Source: Fulvimarina pelagi HTCC2506 (GTDB lineage Bacteria > Pseudomonadota > Alphaproteobacteria > Rhizobiales > Rhizobiaceae). Taken from it: a stretch of DNA of 64,000 nucleotides. The notes beneath the pieces are model-generated. The model was not told the DNA's origin. It did not search any database and saw nothing but the letters and a program-made list of their open reading frames with translations. The stretch covers positions 25,910-89,909 of the forward strand of contig NZ_DS022273.1 of NCBI RefSeq assembly GCF_000153705.1, written 5' to 3'. Below are positions 1 through 8,192 of the stretch, one piece after another (within the stretch, counting starts at the first letter, position 1; each line of letters starts with the position of its first letter). Made by a program: the position numbers and the translations under genes.

Positions 1-462
1 CGCCGGCAGCGCCGCGCCGATCAACACGAACATGGAGAGAAGCATCGCCGGCAGGGCGATCGCCACATAGCGATAGGCCCCGATTAGTGGCAGTGGCGCA
101 TTGGCCGACCAGCCGAACATGAAGACCGCAACGATGGTCAGCGCCTCGCAGCTGCCCCAGACCACGATGCCGACCTCGCTCGGGATAGTAACGAGACCCG
201 GGCCGAAGGGAATGACCGCGAGGCCGATGATCGCCAGCGCCAGATAAAGGACGGGCGCGAGAAACCAGAGCAGCGCGTCAGGGGCCTCGGTGCGGATGCG
301 CTGGGTCTGGAGCAGGCGCGCGGCGTCCGCGATCGGCCGACGCCAGGATGGGCGGGATTGCCCCGCGAGAAACGCGGGCAGCATGCCGTCGACGAGTGCC
401 GCTCCGGCGAAGCCGACCGAAAGGAAGAGGAGGAGAAGCAGGGCGGCAATGAGCTCCATCAT
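1..462 (-). CDS. NuoH-like membrane subunit (partial, runs off the left edge)
   Basis: Reading leftward from ATG 462, the frame stays open to base 1 (about 154 residues) and starts inside the stop of the preceding gene (ATGA), so it is translationally coupled to it. The protein is hydrophobic. A first membrane helix is followed by a loop and a second helix with LLWFLAPVLYLALA and VIPFGPG, then a GWSANAPLPLIGAYR segment. These match the N-terminal third of the complex I subunit NuoH (quinone-site membrane subunit), where the loop normally reads GWSSNSKYALLGALR. The gene follows NuoA-like and NuoB/CD-like genes, so it is probably the proton or quinone module of a reduced complex I-like enzyme. 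The C-terminus is outside the window. Confidence 0.75.
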   Translation of the reverse strand, partial: MMELIAALLLLLFLSVGFAGAALVDGMLPAFLAGQSRPSWRRPIADAARLLQTQRIRTEAPDALLWFLAPVLYLALAIIGLAVIPFGPGLVTIPSEVGIVVWGSCEALTIVAVFMFGWSANAPLPLIGAYRYVAIALPAMLLSMFVLIGAALPA

Positions 463-1670
463 GCGTGGCCTCCATGGCGGCCGTGATAGTCGTTCCCCAG
501 ATGCGAGCCGCGGCCGCCATGTCCCTGATGCCTGTCATGGTCGTGAGGGCCTCCGTGGTCATGGTGCATATGACCGCTATCATGGTCGTGGCCGTCACGG
601 TCCTCGTCAGCCCCCTCCACGATGGCAGCGAGCGTGGACAGAGTTTCGTCGTCGAAACTGTTCAGGACTAGCATGGCTTCTGACCATTCAAGGCCGGGTA
701 GGATCGAAGAAAGATGCGCCGATCTCGTTAGTCCGGGCCACATCGCAGGCGAAAAACCGTTCGCGACGGACACAAGATTCGCAAAACGAGTGCGCGTGTC
801 GCCGTACCCTTCGACCGCACCGAGCCCGCGGGGGATGGCGAGCGTAGCGCCAGCCCAATGGATGGCACGACTGAGCTTTTCGAGCGGCACGGAAGTCGCA
901 CCGCCCACTGCTGCAAGCCGGGCGCGTTGGCCGAGTACCGGCAGGCCGAGAACGTCGAGAAGCCGGGCAAGCCGCAAGAGCGCTGCCGGAACATCGTTCC
1001 CCCCAGCCTGCGAGAGCGGTGGCCGCACCACCTTGACGGACTGGATCACGTCGCCCTGAAGCGTCATTTCCAGAAGCAAACCCGGCGGGAACATCGGCAG
1101 GAAAGGGCCAAATCGCGCCGTGTAGAGGTCCAGCGCGAGGCCGTCCCTCAAATCATCGGACGTCATCGCCATAGGTCGGCCATAGGGCGTACCACCCATC
1201 ATGCCCTGGCCGCCCTGGCCATGGGGGCCAATGCCCTCCCAGGAGTTGGGCGGCTCGTCGTGCAAAAGGTCCGGCTCGCTTGACCGCTCGCCGCTGGCCA
1301 GCTCTTGCCAAAGCTTCTCGAGACGGTCGCGCACTGCATCGTCCGAGCGCCCCGCTTCGCTTGCTTCTATGTCGACTTCGAGAGTGCTGCCGGTAAAGAC
1401 TTCCGCGTCCCCCAGTGCTTCGCCCACTTCAGCATTCCAGAGGAGCGTTACTCGAGGATGCGGCATCTGGTCGTGCAGGCGGCGCAGATCCTCGCGGTCT
1501 TCCAGCCGCATGCGCCCCGCGATCAGGAAGATCGCGGCATGGCGCGGGCTCGCCGCGCGAACGAAACGCGCATCATTGAAGAGACGTTCGAGCCGGTCGC
1601 GCATCCCTTCGCCGATCGCGACGAAGACCGCCACTGGTGCTTCGCCAGCCCAATTCGAAAGCACACTCAC
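459..1670 (-). CDS. Cysteine-free NuoB/NuoCD-like fusion with a His-rich C-terminal tail
   Basis: 403 residues starting at GTG 1670, which overlaps the stop of the NuoA-like gene (GTGA); a longer in-frame start would only overlap that gene. Residues ~10-80 look like NuoB: ASPRHAAIFLIAG, then LRRLHDQMPHPR, equivalent to the ASPRQADLMIVAG and YDQMPEPR segments. Residues ~140-330 resemble a decayed NuoCD (49-kDa subunit): YGRPMAMTSDDLRDGLALD and LLLEMTLQGDV. I find no cysteine anywhere, so the N2 iron-sulphur cluster cannot be present. The last ~44 residues contain 14 histidines with Asp and Gly (GHDHDSGHMHHDHGG), typical of a metal-binding tail. Inference: a non-redox scaffold subunit of a complex I-derived membrane module linked to metal stress. 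Confidence 0.6.
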   Translation of the reverse strand: MSVLSNWAGEAPVAVFVAIGEGMRDRLERLFNDARFVRAASPRHAAIFLIAGRMRLEDREDLRRLHDQMPHPRVTLLWNAEVGEALGDAEVFTGSTLEVDIEASEAGRSDDAVRDRLEKLWQELASGERSSEPDLLHDEPPNSWEGIGPHGQGGQGMMGGTPYGRPMAMTSDDLRDGLALDLYTARFGPFLPMFPPGLLLEMTLQGDVIQSVKVVRPPLSQAGGNDVPAALLRLARLLDVLGLPVLGQRARLAAVGGATSVPLEKLSRAIHWAGATLAIPRGLGAVEGYGDTRTRFANLVSVANGFSPAMWPGLTRSAHLSSILPGLEWSEAMLVLNSFDDETLSTLAAIVEGADEDRDGHDHDSGHMHHDHGGPHDHDRHQGHGGRGSHLGNDYHGRHGGHA

Positions 1671-2005
1671 TGCCACCGGAATACGCCCTCGCGCCAAGCA
1701 TAGACGATGCCGATGGAGAGGATCGCCAGGAACATACCCATCTCCATCATCGCCATCCCGCCTTCTTCGACGAAGACGACAGCCCAAGGATACATGAACA
1801 TCATCTCCATCTCGAAGGCGATAAAGAGCAGCGTCATGGAGTAGTAGCGAATGTGATAGCGCTGCCAGGCATGGGTGTCAGGCGTTCCGCCTCCGAGGAA
1901 AGGAAGCTGTTGAGGTGCCGTTGCCGAATGTCGGACGCCGTGGACTCCTCGGATGCACAACACCGACAGGATTCCGATTAAGAAGACCCAAGGAACGATC
2001 TCCAT
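1667..2005 (-). CDS. NuoA-like membrane subunit
   Basis: 112 residues from ATG 2005 (MEIVPWVFLIGIL); an upstream TTG at 2038 is possible but unnecessary. Three hydrophobic helices. The hallmark of complex I subunit A (NuoA/ND3) is visible: RYYSMTLLFIAFEMEMMFMYPWAVVF corresponds to RYYLIALLFIIFDVEVVFLYPWAV (given here in spaced comparison: RYY, then LLFIAFEME, then YPWAV). The usual quinone-loop PFECG motif is replaced by PFLGGG, so the conserved Cys of the loop is missing, in keeping with the cysteine-free partner downstream. It is first of a three-gene coupled set (A-like, B/CD-like, H-like) beside copper genes. Confidence 0.75.
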   Translation of the reverse strand: MEIVPWVFLIGILSVLCIRGVHGVRHSATAPQQLPFLGGGTPDTHAWQRYHIRYYSMTLLFIAFEMEMMFMYPWAVVFVEEGGMAMMEMGMFLAILSIGIVYAWREGVFRWQ

Positions 2006-2193
2006 GCGCAAAACCTCAATCGAGTTCAGCAATTGCAATCCGCGTTCAGTTAACGCGGATCTAGAGCGAGGATGTGAACAGGCACTATGCAGATAGATGA
2101 AAAAAACGATGTACTCGTTAGCTGTGCATCATACACGGCCTCTTTTTGCTCTCTAATGTAGTTACCAGAAGGAGTTCCAGACAATAAGATATA

Positions 2194-2847
2194 CTACAAT
2201 GTTCGCGCATTCGGATTTTTCTTCTTTAATGCTTCGATGTAATTAGTCGGAAAAAGAATGTGATTTGCCGTGTCGAGCCCCATATATGATGCAATCTCGT
2301 TCGTGAATGAAGAGCAATTGTAGGCAACGGCATGCCAAAGTGGGCGAGATGACTGAAGGTCCTTTATGAACGAGTATAGCTTTCTGTATTCACCTGGAGA
2401 AAGTGCAATCGTCAGCTCGTTTTGAAGGTAAGCAATTTCTGTATCACCATCCGAAGGACCTGTCTCAGACGGCACAGGCACGACATGGCCGATCGAGTAC
2501 GGAACGTCGCTCGTCGAGGCGGGATGAAGCCCCGCAATCTCCGTCATCGACTGGATCAGCACACCAGATCGATCGTAGGGAATATTGCCATTGGAGTCGC
2601 GTTCGCCAAACGCAACAAAGGAATGTCCATAGCTTTCTGCGTTTCTAGCTCGGAATGAGACAAAATAGGGTTTCTCCAATAACCCGACAGCGCTCGTACC
2701 GGAGTAGGGAGTAAACCGAACCGCGTTCTCCACGCCTCCAGCGGCATTCGAGAATGCAAGAGAGTTGTCGTAGCTTGCCGGTTGTGTGGCTGAGCATGCT
2801 GAAACGACGACAGCACTTAGCATCAGAACGAATAATCTAGATTTCAT
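2194..2847 (-). CDS. Secreted lipoprotein with a His...Cys pattern of permuted papain-like proteins
   Basis: 217 residues. A short signal peptide ends in a lipobox (VVSAC, Cys18), so it should be a membrane-anchored periplasmic lipoprotein. Two conserved-looking stretches stand out: SYGHSFVAFGERD near residue 93 and YNCSSFTNEIASYMGL near residue 175. A His in a G-H-S-F-V strand followed much later by N-C at the start of a helix is the residue order seen in circularly permuted NlpC/P60 or DUF4105-like thiol enzymes. That makes cell-wall or lipid hydrolysis possible, but this is inference from motif order only. It lies between the cytochrome c gene and the Nuo-like set, with about 190 bases of leader before the latter. 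Confidence 0.5.
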   Translation of the reverse strand: MKSRLFVLMLSAVVVSACSATQPASYDNSLAFSNAAGGVENAVRFTPYSGTSAVGLLEKPYFVSFRARNAESYGHSFVAFGERDSNGNIPYDRSGVLIQSMTEIAGLHPASTSDVPYSIGHVVPVPSETGPSDGDTEIAYLQNELTIALSPGEYRKLYSFIKDLQSSRPLWHAVAYNCSSFTNEIASYMGLDTANHILFPTNYIEALKKKNPNARTL

Positions 2848-2871
2848 TTCAAGCCCTCATGGTAAAGGCGA

Positions 2872-3285
2872 TCAAAAGACGCCGTTGGCTTTCTGGACTT
2901 CTCGCACATAGGCGACAATGTCTCGAACTTGGCGAGGCGTGATCCCATCGACCGGCAGCATGTTTCCGAACTGCCAATGATGGGCGCGCGCTCCTTGCGT
3001 CGCAGCGATGAGGAAGGCCTGGTCGCCGTGATGGTTCGGCTCGTAGATGCGATGGATCAGCGGCGGGCCCTGCTCGCTTCCGCCAGCGTTCTCGCCGTGG
3101 CACGCGGCGCAATTCTCTTTGAAAAGATCTTCGCCATAAGCAGCTTGCGCCGATAGTTCAGGGACGGTCACGTCGTCGATGTGGTCGGCGGCTGCATCGC
3201 CGGGTGACGTCGCCCGCCAGATCAGGAACGCCCCGACGGCGACGGCGCCGATGGCTGCGGCGAGTGTTGTCTTGCTGATGTTCAT
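2872..3285 (-). CDS. Periplasmic c-type cytochrome (single heme)
   Basis: 137 residues from ATG 3285. An N-terminal membrane/signal helix (TLAAAIGAVAVGAFLIW) precedes a class I cytochrome c domain with the heme-binding motif CAACH (ENCAACHGENAGG) and a distal Met in the NMLPVDGIT stretch. The C-terminal helix RQVRDIVAYVREVQKANG is typical. It begins 12 bases after the stop of the multicopper oxidase gene and is probably co-transcribed with it; it could accept or deliver electrons for that oxidase or for the respiratory chain. Upstream ATGs in the same frame lie inside the oxidase gene and were rejected. Confidence 0.85.
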   Translation of the reverse strand: MNISKTTLAAAIGAVAVGAFLIWRATSPGDAAADHIDDVTVPELSAQAAYGEDLFKENCAACHGENAGGSEQGPPLIHRIYEPNHHGDQAFLIAATQGARAHHWQFGNMLPVDGITPRQVRDIVAYVREVQKANGVF

Positions 3286-3296
3286 CTCTGCTCTGC

Positions 3297-4703
3297 TCAG
3301 GCCACTTCGAACCATGTCATCATGCCGGAGGCCGAGTGCTCCAGCATGTGGCAGTGAAGCAGCCATTTGCCCGGATTGTCGGCAACGAAGGCAATTTCGA
3401 TGGTCTCGTCGGGCACCGTCAGCGTGGTGTCACGCATGGCGACATCGCCCGTCGGCTCGCCATTGCGCGTCAGGACCCGGAAATGATGGCCGTGCACGTG
3501 CATCGCATGGGGCCAGCCGGTCTCGTTGCGGATCGTGATGACGGCCGTCTGGCCCTTCGCGAAGCGGGCAAGCGGTTTGCCCCTGTCGTCGGCGACGCCG
3601 TTGAAGGCCCAGACATAGCCCTTGCCGACGAGAGAGCGGGTGTCCATCATCCGGCCCTTGTGCATGGCTCCGGCCATCCCACCCATCGCACCGCCCTCCA
3701 TCAGGAGTTCGGCCCGAACGGCGTCGGAAAGGTCGTCCGGCAGGGACGGACCCGACCGCGGCAGGCCGATGGCTTCGGGGAAAGAGGCGCGCACCGGCTC
3801 GCCCGTAACCGCGAATTCCGCGATCTCGAACGGGCCGCCATTGGTATGGAGAACCAGCGTTTTCGGCGTTTCGTCGTCGAGGATGTCGACGAGGAGGTCG
3901 GTTCGCTGGGCAGGCGCCAGCCAGACCGGCTCATTCTCCTCGACGAGCGGCACCGGCATACCGTCGAGGGCGAGGCGCCATGTACGCGTTCCCGGCAGTC
4001 CCAGTTCCATGATCCGCGCATTGGCGGCGTTGATCAGCCGCACGCGGATACGCTCGTTGGGCCTCACCTCGATCCGCGGCTTGGAACGGCCGTTCACGGT
4101 GACGAAGTTGCCGAGACGCCCGCCATGGCTCCAGTCCATCATCTGGCCAAAGCTGTCGTCGATCGAGCCGTCCTCGGCGAGGCGCCAGTCGTCGACGAGA
4201 AGAACGAGGTCTCGGTCGGCACCCTCCCAGGGCTCGGCTTCCTCAACGATCAGCGCGCCGTGCAGGCCGCGGGCGTTCTGCTCCCAGGAGCGGTCGTGCG
4301 AATGATACCAGTAGGTGCCGGGATCGGGCGCCTCGAAGTCGTAGACGAAGCGGCCGCCGGGCGCGATCGCCTCCTGCGTGAGGCCCGGCACGCCGTCCAT
4401 CGCGTTGTCAATGCGGATGCCGTGCCAGTGGACGCTGGTCGGCTGGTCGAGGCCATTCTCGACGACGGCGCTGAGCCGCTCCCCGGCCATTGTTCTTAGG
4501 ACAGGCCCGGGCACGGTACCGTCGAAGCCCCAGATCGGCGTCGGCGAAGCGAGATCGGACGGAAGAATCAAGGCTGAAGCTCGGCGCGCCGTCAAGACAC
4601 GGGCAGTCCCGTTTTCCTTCGATAGGTCAATAACGCGACCGAAGGCTTTCTGGCTGATGACGGCTCCAGCCCCTGCCAAGAAGGCCCTTCGAGGTAACTT
4701 CAT
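3297..4703 (-). CDS. Multicopper oxidase (CueO/CopA-like), Tat-exported
   Basis: 468 residues. The N-terminus carries a twin-arginine signal (LPRRAFLAGAGAV). Three cupredoxin domains follow. All four copper-ligand motifs are present: HWHG at ~92-95, HSH at ~134-136 (YWYHSH), HAMHVHGHH at ~399-407 and HCHMLEHSASGM at ~450-461, giving the type 1 Cys/His/Met and the trinuclear cluster. A Met-rich stretch (MEGGAMGGMAGAMHKGRMM) around residue 340 resembles the Cu(I)-binding insert of CueO-type cuprous oxidases. Likely role: oxidation of Cu(I) to the less toxic Cu(II) in the periplasm. It overlaps the upstream transpeptidase gene by ATGA and is followed by cytochrome c. Confidence 0.93.
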   Translation of the reverse strand: MKLPRRAFLAGAGAVISQKAFGRVIDLSKENGTARVLTARRASALILPSDLASPTPIWGFDGTVPGPVLRTMAGERLSAVVENGLDQPTSVHWHGIRIDNAMDGVPGLTQEAIAPGGRFVYDFEAPDPGTYWYHSHDRSWEQNARGLHGALIVEEAEPWEGADRDLVLLVDDWRLAEDGSIDDSFGQMMDWSHGGRLGNFVTVNGRSKPRIEVRPNERIRVRLINAANARIMELGLPGTRTWRLALDGMPVPLVEENEPVWLAPAQRTDLLVDILDDETPKTLVLHTNGGPFEIAEFAVTGEPVRASFPEAIGLPRSGPSLPDDLSDAVRAELLMEGGAMGGMAGAMHKGRMMDTRSLVGKGYVWAFNGVADDRGKPLARFAKGQTAVITIRNETGWPHAMHVHGHHFRVLTRNGEPTGDVAMRDTTLTVPDETIEIAFVADNPGKWLLHCHMLEHSASGMMTWFEVA

Positions 4704-5428
4704 AGGGCGGCCATCACAGAACTCGTCTCGATCTGACGCCTGGATGGTCTGACCTTGACCAATGTTCCATCCGGGACGCGGCTGTAGAGATCGATGATTT
4801 CGTGATTAAGAAGCCTAATGCATCCCGATGAAACGGCTCGACCGATCGAATTGGCCTCTGGCGAACCATGAATTCGATAAAGCGTGTCGACTCCATCCTG
4901 GAAAAGATAAAGTGCTCTGGCGCCAAGCGGGTTCGAGAGACCTGGCGGCATCCCGCCGTTTGCCGCGGAATACGGCTCCAATTCAGGCTGCCGCTCAATC
5001 ATTTCCCGTGGGGGCGTCCAAGTGGGCCATTGCTTCTTGTATTGGACGCGCGCAGAGCCCGACCACGAAAAGCCTTGTCGGCCGACACCAATGCCATAGC
5101 GCAGAGCCTGACCTCCTTCTTGAACCAGATAAAGATATTTCTCGTCCGGATCGACCACGAGTGTGCCCGGCTGCTCTCCAGTCGGATCATCGACGAGCTG
5201 CCTCCAATATTGCGGGGCGACGACCCCCGGGGGAACGGCAGGAATGGTAAATGGCTCTGAATAGATCGGGCCGTAATAGGTCGGATAGGTCCAAGAACCC
5301 GACGTGGCGTTCTGAAGTCGCGGTCGACTGCGAGGCGGGGCAGAGGCGGCGATTCTGTTTGCAGACGTACATCCGCCGAGGGCCAGTAATCCTAAACCCG
5401 TCAAGGCTGTCCTGCGCGTAAAAGGCAA
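4700..5428 (-). CDS. L,D-transpeptidase (YkuD/ErfK family), exported lipoprotein
   Basis: 242 residues. The signal peptide has both RR (TRRTALTGLG) and a lipobox-like LALGGC. The YkuD domain spans ~105-240 and carries the catalytic signature: RIHGSPEA, then SIGRAVSSGCIRL with the nucleophilic Cys and preceding His. Members form 3-3 peptidoglycan cross-links or attach proteins to the wall. Position at the head of the oxidase-cytochrome unit (ATGA overlap with the oxidase) suggests cell-wall remodelling is part of the copper response, since copper is known to inhibit some L,D-transpeptidases; that link is inference. Confidence 0.9.
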   Translation of the reverse strand: MPFTRRTALTGLGLLALGGCTSANRIAASAPPRSRPRLQNATSGSWTYPTYYGPIYSEPFTIPAVPPGVVAPQYWRQLVDDPTGEQPGTLVVDPDEKYLYLVQEGGQALRYGIGVGRQGFSWSGSARVQYKKQWPTWTPPREMIERQPELEPYSAANGGMPPGLSNPLGARALYLFQDGVDTLYRIHGSPEANSIGRAVSSGCIRLLNHEIIDLYSRVPDGTLVKVRPSRRQIETSSVMAAL

Positions 5429-5449
5429 AATTTAACTCTCCATTCGAAG

Positions 5450-5477
5450 GGCGCTCCGCTACGGAGAGCGGAGCGCC
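5450..5477 (-). terminator. Strong inverted repeat, probable terminator after the CusF-like gene
   Basis: An 11-base perfect inverted repeat (GGCGCTCCGCT / AGCGGAGCGCC) with a 6-base loop sits between the stop of the CusF-like gene (5484) and the start of the transpeptidase gene (5428). No long U-run follows, so it may act as a processing or pause hairpin rather than a classic intrinsic terminator. Confidence 0.6.
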
Positions 5478-5483
5478 TCTTCG

Positions 5484-5768
5484 TCATTTCATTTCGACAA
5501 CAGTCAACTTGCCGCGAACCCGGTCGGCGATGAATTGGATGTTGCTGCCCTCTTTGGCCTTTTCGAGCATTGCAGGATCGGCGACCGAAAACACCATCGT
5601 CATCCCTGGCATGTCGAGGTTTGTCAGAGGACCATGCTTGATCGTGATCTTCTTCGCCTTGGTGTCGACCTTCTGTATGGTGCCAGCGGTAAACTCAGCT
5701 GCCATTGCAGGCATTGCCGCCGAGGCTGCGATGATTGCCGCGAAAGCGAGTTTGATGATCGTTTTCAT
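5484..5768 (-). CDS. CusF-like periplasmic copper-binding protein
   Basis: 94 residues. A cleavable signal peptide ends near PAMAAEF. The mature part is a small beta-barrel like CusF: KKITIKHGPLTNLDMPGMTMVF holds the His (~45) and the two metals-binding Met (~56, 58) of the Cu(I)/Ag(I) site, and it ends with a GKLTVVEMK strand. CusF delivers Cu(I) to CusB in RND efflux systems. Here a TolC-type channel is present in the same gene run but no CusA or CusB is seen, so the partner may be elsewhere, or the protein may simply buffer copper. Confidence 0.88.
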   Translation of the reverse strand: MKTIIKLAFAAIIAASAAMPAMAAEFTAGTIQKVDTKAKKITIKHGPLTNLDMPGMTMVFSVADPAMLEKAKEGSNIQFIADRVRGKLTVVEMK

Positions 5769-5801
5769 TAGAAAGTCCTTTCAGGATTCGCTTGGTGCGC
5801 A

Positions 5802-6188
5802 TTACTGCGAACGGTCTTCCGTGCCAGGCACCAGTGACCTTCGTCCTAACTGCGTCTCGGCGACCGGAGCCTGATTGTGATACTTGTCGCTTGCCACCCT
5901 TCGACGTGATTTCTCCTGCGAACGTTCCAGACCAGCTTCCGACCCAGGGATTAGGTTATGGTCGGAAATGACAGTCGCAGAATCCGAATAGCCGAAGGTT
6001 TGCGTCCCATGCTGCAGGATCGTGTGATCGGCACTGCCGGCTGCAACATGGCCTCCTCGAGTAACGGCCATGCGTTCTGCCGTTTCATGGGCAACAATTC
6101 CAGCTTCCGAACCCGGAACGAGACCAGCGGCGTAGCTCGCTGTGGACGCAATCATGGTTGCCAGAGTAGCGGTAATAAGGATGCGCAT
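5802..6188 (-). CDS. Small exported protein with a repeated L-V-P-G-S-E motif
   Basis: 128 residues; not a family I recognise. A signal peptide (about 20 residues, ending TASYAAG) is followed by three copies of a short motif: GLVPGSEAG just after the cleavage site, NLIPGSEAGLE near residue 79 and SLVPGTEDRSQ at the C-terminus. Between them are polar segments with several His (AHETAER, GGHVAAGSADHTILQHG, ISDHN). It lies in the copper gene run, 33 bases from the CusF-like gene, so a periplasmic role under copper stress is likely by context. No cysteine is seen. Confidence 0.55.
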   Translation of the reverse strand: MRILITATLATMIASTASYAAGLVPGSEAGIVAHETAERMAVTRGGHVAAGSADHTILQHGTQTFGYSDSATVISDHNLIPGSEAGLERSQEKSRRRVASDKYHNQAPVAETQLGRRSLVPGTEDRSQ

Positions 6189-6223
6189 TTGTCTTTCCCT
6201 TGCTTGACCGGTGTTAAGATTCG

Positions 6224-6712
6224 TTACTTCGAAGCGACGGTCAGCGGACCGTGCATTCCGGACTCGTAGTGTCCAGGAATAAGGCAGGCGAACTCGAAGC
6301 TTCCCGGTTTGGTGAAGCTCCAGATGATTTCGCCGAAATTATCCGGTTCAAGACGGATCGCGTTTGCATCCGCATGCTCCATCTCGGGGAATTTCTCCAT
6401 CAGAGCCATATGCTCCTGAATTTCATCCATGGAATCCATGACGAATTCATGTGCGGTTTCGCCGTCGTTTACGATCTTGAAGCGAACCGTTTCGCCCGCC
6501 TTGACCTGAATGGCCGCAGGCGAAAACAGCATCGCTCCGTCGTCGTTTTCCGACATCACAACCTTAATGGTCCGCGCCACATTTGCCGCTTCGCCTGGTT
6601 TGCCGATGGCCATCTCGTCGTCGTGGCCCCCAGAATGGCTTCCCGCTGCATAAGCTGGAAGGGCAAGGAGGGCGGCGGCACCAATAGAGAGAGCCGCAAC
6701 AAAAGTTCTCAT
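6224..6712 (-). CDS. Cupredoxin (plastocyanin/azurin-like blue copper protein)
   Basis: 162 residues from ATG 6712, which follows a leader with GA-rich ribosome-binding sequence. Signal peptide ends at AYAAGSHSGG. The cupredoxin fold shows the type 1 copper ligands: His in TAHEFVM, then Cys, His and Met in FACLIPGHYESGMHG. Early motifs IQVKAGETVRFKIVNDG are typical of CopI/CusF-fusion-type cupredoxins. An N-terminal His/Asp stretch (GSHSGGHDDEM) may bind extra metal. Located 50 bases after the second multicopper oxidase, it probably acts with it as an electron carrier or copper store. Confidence 0.9.
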   Translation of the reverse strand: MRTFVAALSIGAAALLALPAYAAGSHSGGHDDEMAIGKPGEAANVARTIKVVMSENDDGAMLFSPAAIQVKAGETVRFKIVNDGETAHEFVMDSMDEIQEHMALMEKFPEMEHADANAIRLEPDNFGEIIWSFTKPGSFEFACLIPGHYESGMHGPLTVASK

Positions 6713-6762
6713 GATAATCTTTCTCCTGAGTTTCTTGAGAATTCCCTGTTCAGTTCCGGCTT

Positions 6763-8163
6763 CTAGTGGCCGGAATGGTCGCTGCCCGACATCTTGATCT
6801 GGCGGACATCCGATTTTCGAAAGGCTGATCCATCCGCGCTTCCAGCAGGGGCCGTGGGGGCCGCGGCCAGTGCCCCGGTCCATTCGTAAGCCACCGTTCC
6901 TGGCGGATGCTCGTAGTCGCCCGGATCTTCGTAGTTGCCAGCTTCGCGCCCGTCGCGAACCTTCATAACGGTGAACATGCCGCCCATCTCGAGCGAGCCA
7001 AATTGGCCCCAGCCGGTCATCATTGGAATGGTGTTGTCGGGGAGCGGCATCGACATCTCGGCCATGTCCGCCATACCCTTGGTACCCATCGGCATATACT
7101 CCGGCTGAACCTGGCGAATTTTCTTTGCGACCTCCGCCTTGTTCGCGCCGATGAACGTCGGAACTTCGTGCCCCATGGCATTCATGGTGTGGTGCGACTT
7201 GTGGCAATGAAGCGCCCAATCGCCGGGATAAACCGCATCGAATTCGTAGGCCCGCATGGCGCCGACAGGAATGTCGATTGAAACCTCTGGCCAGCGTGCC
7301 TCAGGCCGCACCCATCCGCCGTCCGTGCACGTCACCTCGAAATCGTACCCGTGCATGTGAATCGGATGATTGGTCATGGTGAGGTTGCCGACCCTGACTC
7401 GCACCCGGTCCCCAGTTGCGGCGACCAGCGGCGCCACATCTGGGAAAATGCGGCTGTTGATCGTCCACATGTTGAAGTCGGTCATTTCCATGACGCGTGG
7501 CAGATACGAGCCGGGGTCGATGTCGTAAGCCGACAACATGAACACAAAGTCCCGGTCGACCGGCATGAAGGTCGGATCCTTGGGGTGAATGATGAACATG
7601 CCCATCATACCCATCGCCATCTGCACCATCTCGTCGCCATGCGGGTGGTACATAAAGGTGCCGCTCTTCACGGCGTCGAACTCGTAGACGAAGGTTTTTC
7701 CGGATGGGATTGCCGGCTGGGTCAAACCGGCAACGCCGTCCATTCCGCAGGGCAGGATCATGCCGTGCCAGTGGATCGTCGTGTGTTCGGGAAGCTTGTT
7801 GGAGACGAAGATACGCACCCGGTCGCCCTCGACGCATTCGATCGTCGGACCGGGCGACTGGCCGTTGTAGCCCCAGAGATAGGCGGTCATGCCCTCGGCC
7901 ATCTCGCGCTCGACGGGCTCTGCGACGAGGTGGAACTCCTTGACGTTGCCGTTCATGCGGAAGGGCAGCGACCAGCCGTTGAGGGTAACGACAGGATTGT
8001 AATGCGGCCCCTCGCTCGGATGGACCGGCGGCTGCGTCGCCGCACTCTCCATGATCGGGGCCTCGGGTAACCCCATCGCCGATGTTCTGGACCATGCTGT
8101 AGCACCCGCAAGTGCTACGCCAGCACCCAAAAGCTGACGTCGAGAAACCATTATGTTCTCCAT
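6763..8163 (-). CDS. Second multicopper oxidase (two- or three-domain, Met-rich C-terminus)
   Basis: 466 residues with a twin-arginine signal (VSRRQLLGAGVALAGATAWS). Copper motifs: HWHG (~131-134), HPHGDEM (~173-179), NHPIHMHGYDF (~265) and HCHKSHHTMNAMGHE (~315). Past residue ~350 there is a Met-rich linker (MPMGTKGMADMAEMSMP) and a His-ending tail (SGSDHSGH). It differs clearly from the oxidase at 3297-4703 in domain spacing, so it is a separate paralogue, not a duplicate. The family is usually annotated copper oxidase in alphaproteobacterial copper islands. It is the centre of a run TolC-oxidase-cupredoxin-CusF. Confidence 0.9.
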   Translation of the reverse strand: MENIMVSRRQLLGAGVALAGATAWSRTSAMGLPEAPIMESAATQPPVHPSEGPHYNPVVTLNGWSLPFRMNGNVKEFHLVAEPVEREMAEGMTAYLWGYNGQSPGPTIECVEGDRVRIFVSNKLPEHTTIHWHGMILPCGMDGVAGLTQPAIPSGKTFVYEFDAVKSGTFMYHPHGDEMVQMAMGMMGMFIIHPKDPTFMPVDRDFVFMLSAYDIDPGSYLPRVMEMTDFNMWTINSRIFPDVAPLVAATGDRVRVRVGNLTMTNHPIHMHGYDFEVTCTDGGWVRPEARWPEVSIDIPVGAMRAYEFDAVYPGDWALHCHKSHHTMNAMGHEVPTFIGANKAEVAKKIRQVQPEYMPMGTKGMADMAEMSMPLPDNTIPMMTGWGQFGSLEMGGMFTVMKVRDGREAGNYEDPGDYEHPPGTVAYEWTGALAAAPTAPAGSADGSAFRKSDVRQIKMSGSDHSGH

Positions 8164-8192
8164 TCAGGACGTGGTTGAGATTCCGAGTGACG

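Noticed and set aside
1671..1787. Longer N-terminus for the NuoB/CD-like gene
   Set aside because: The extra residues overlap the NuoA-like gene out of frame and are Arg-rich, while GTG 1670 gives exact coupling.
6713..7219. 331-residue version of the cupredoxin
   Set aside because: The extension lies inside the oxidase gene and has no signal; ATG 6712 starts a normal signal peptide.
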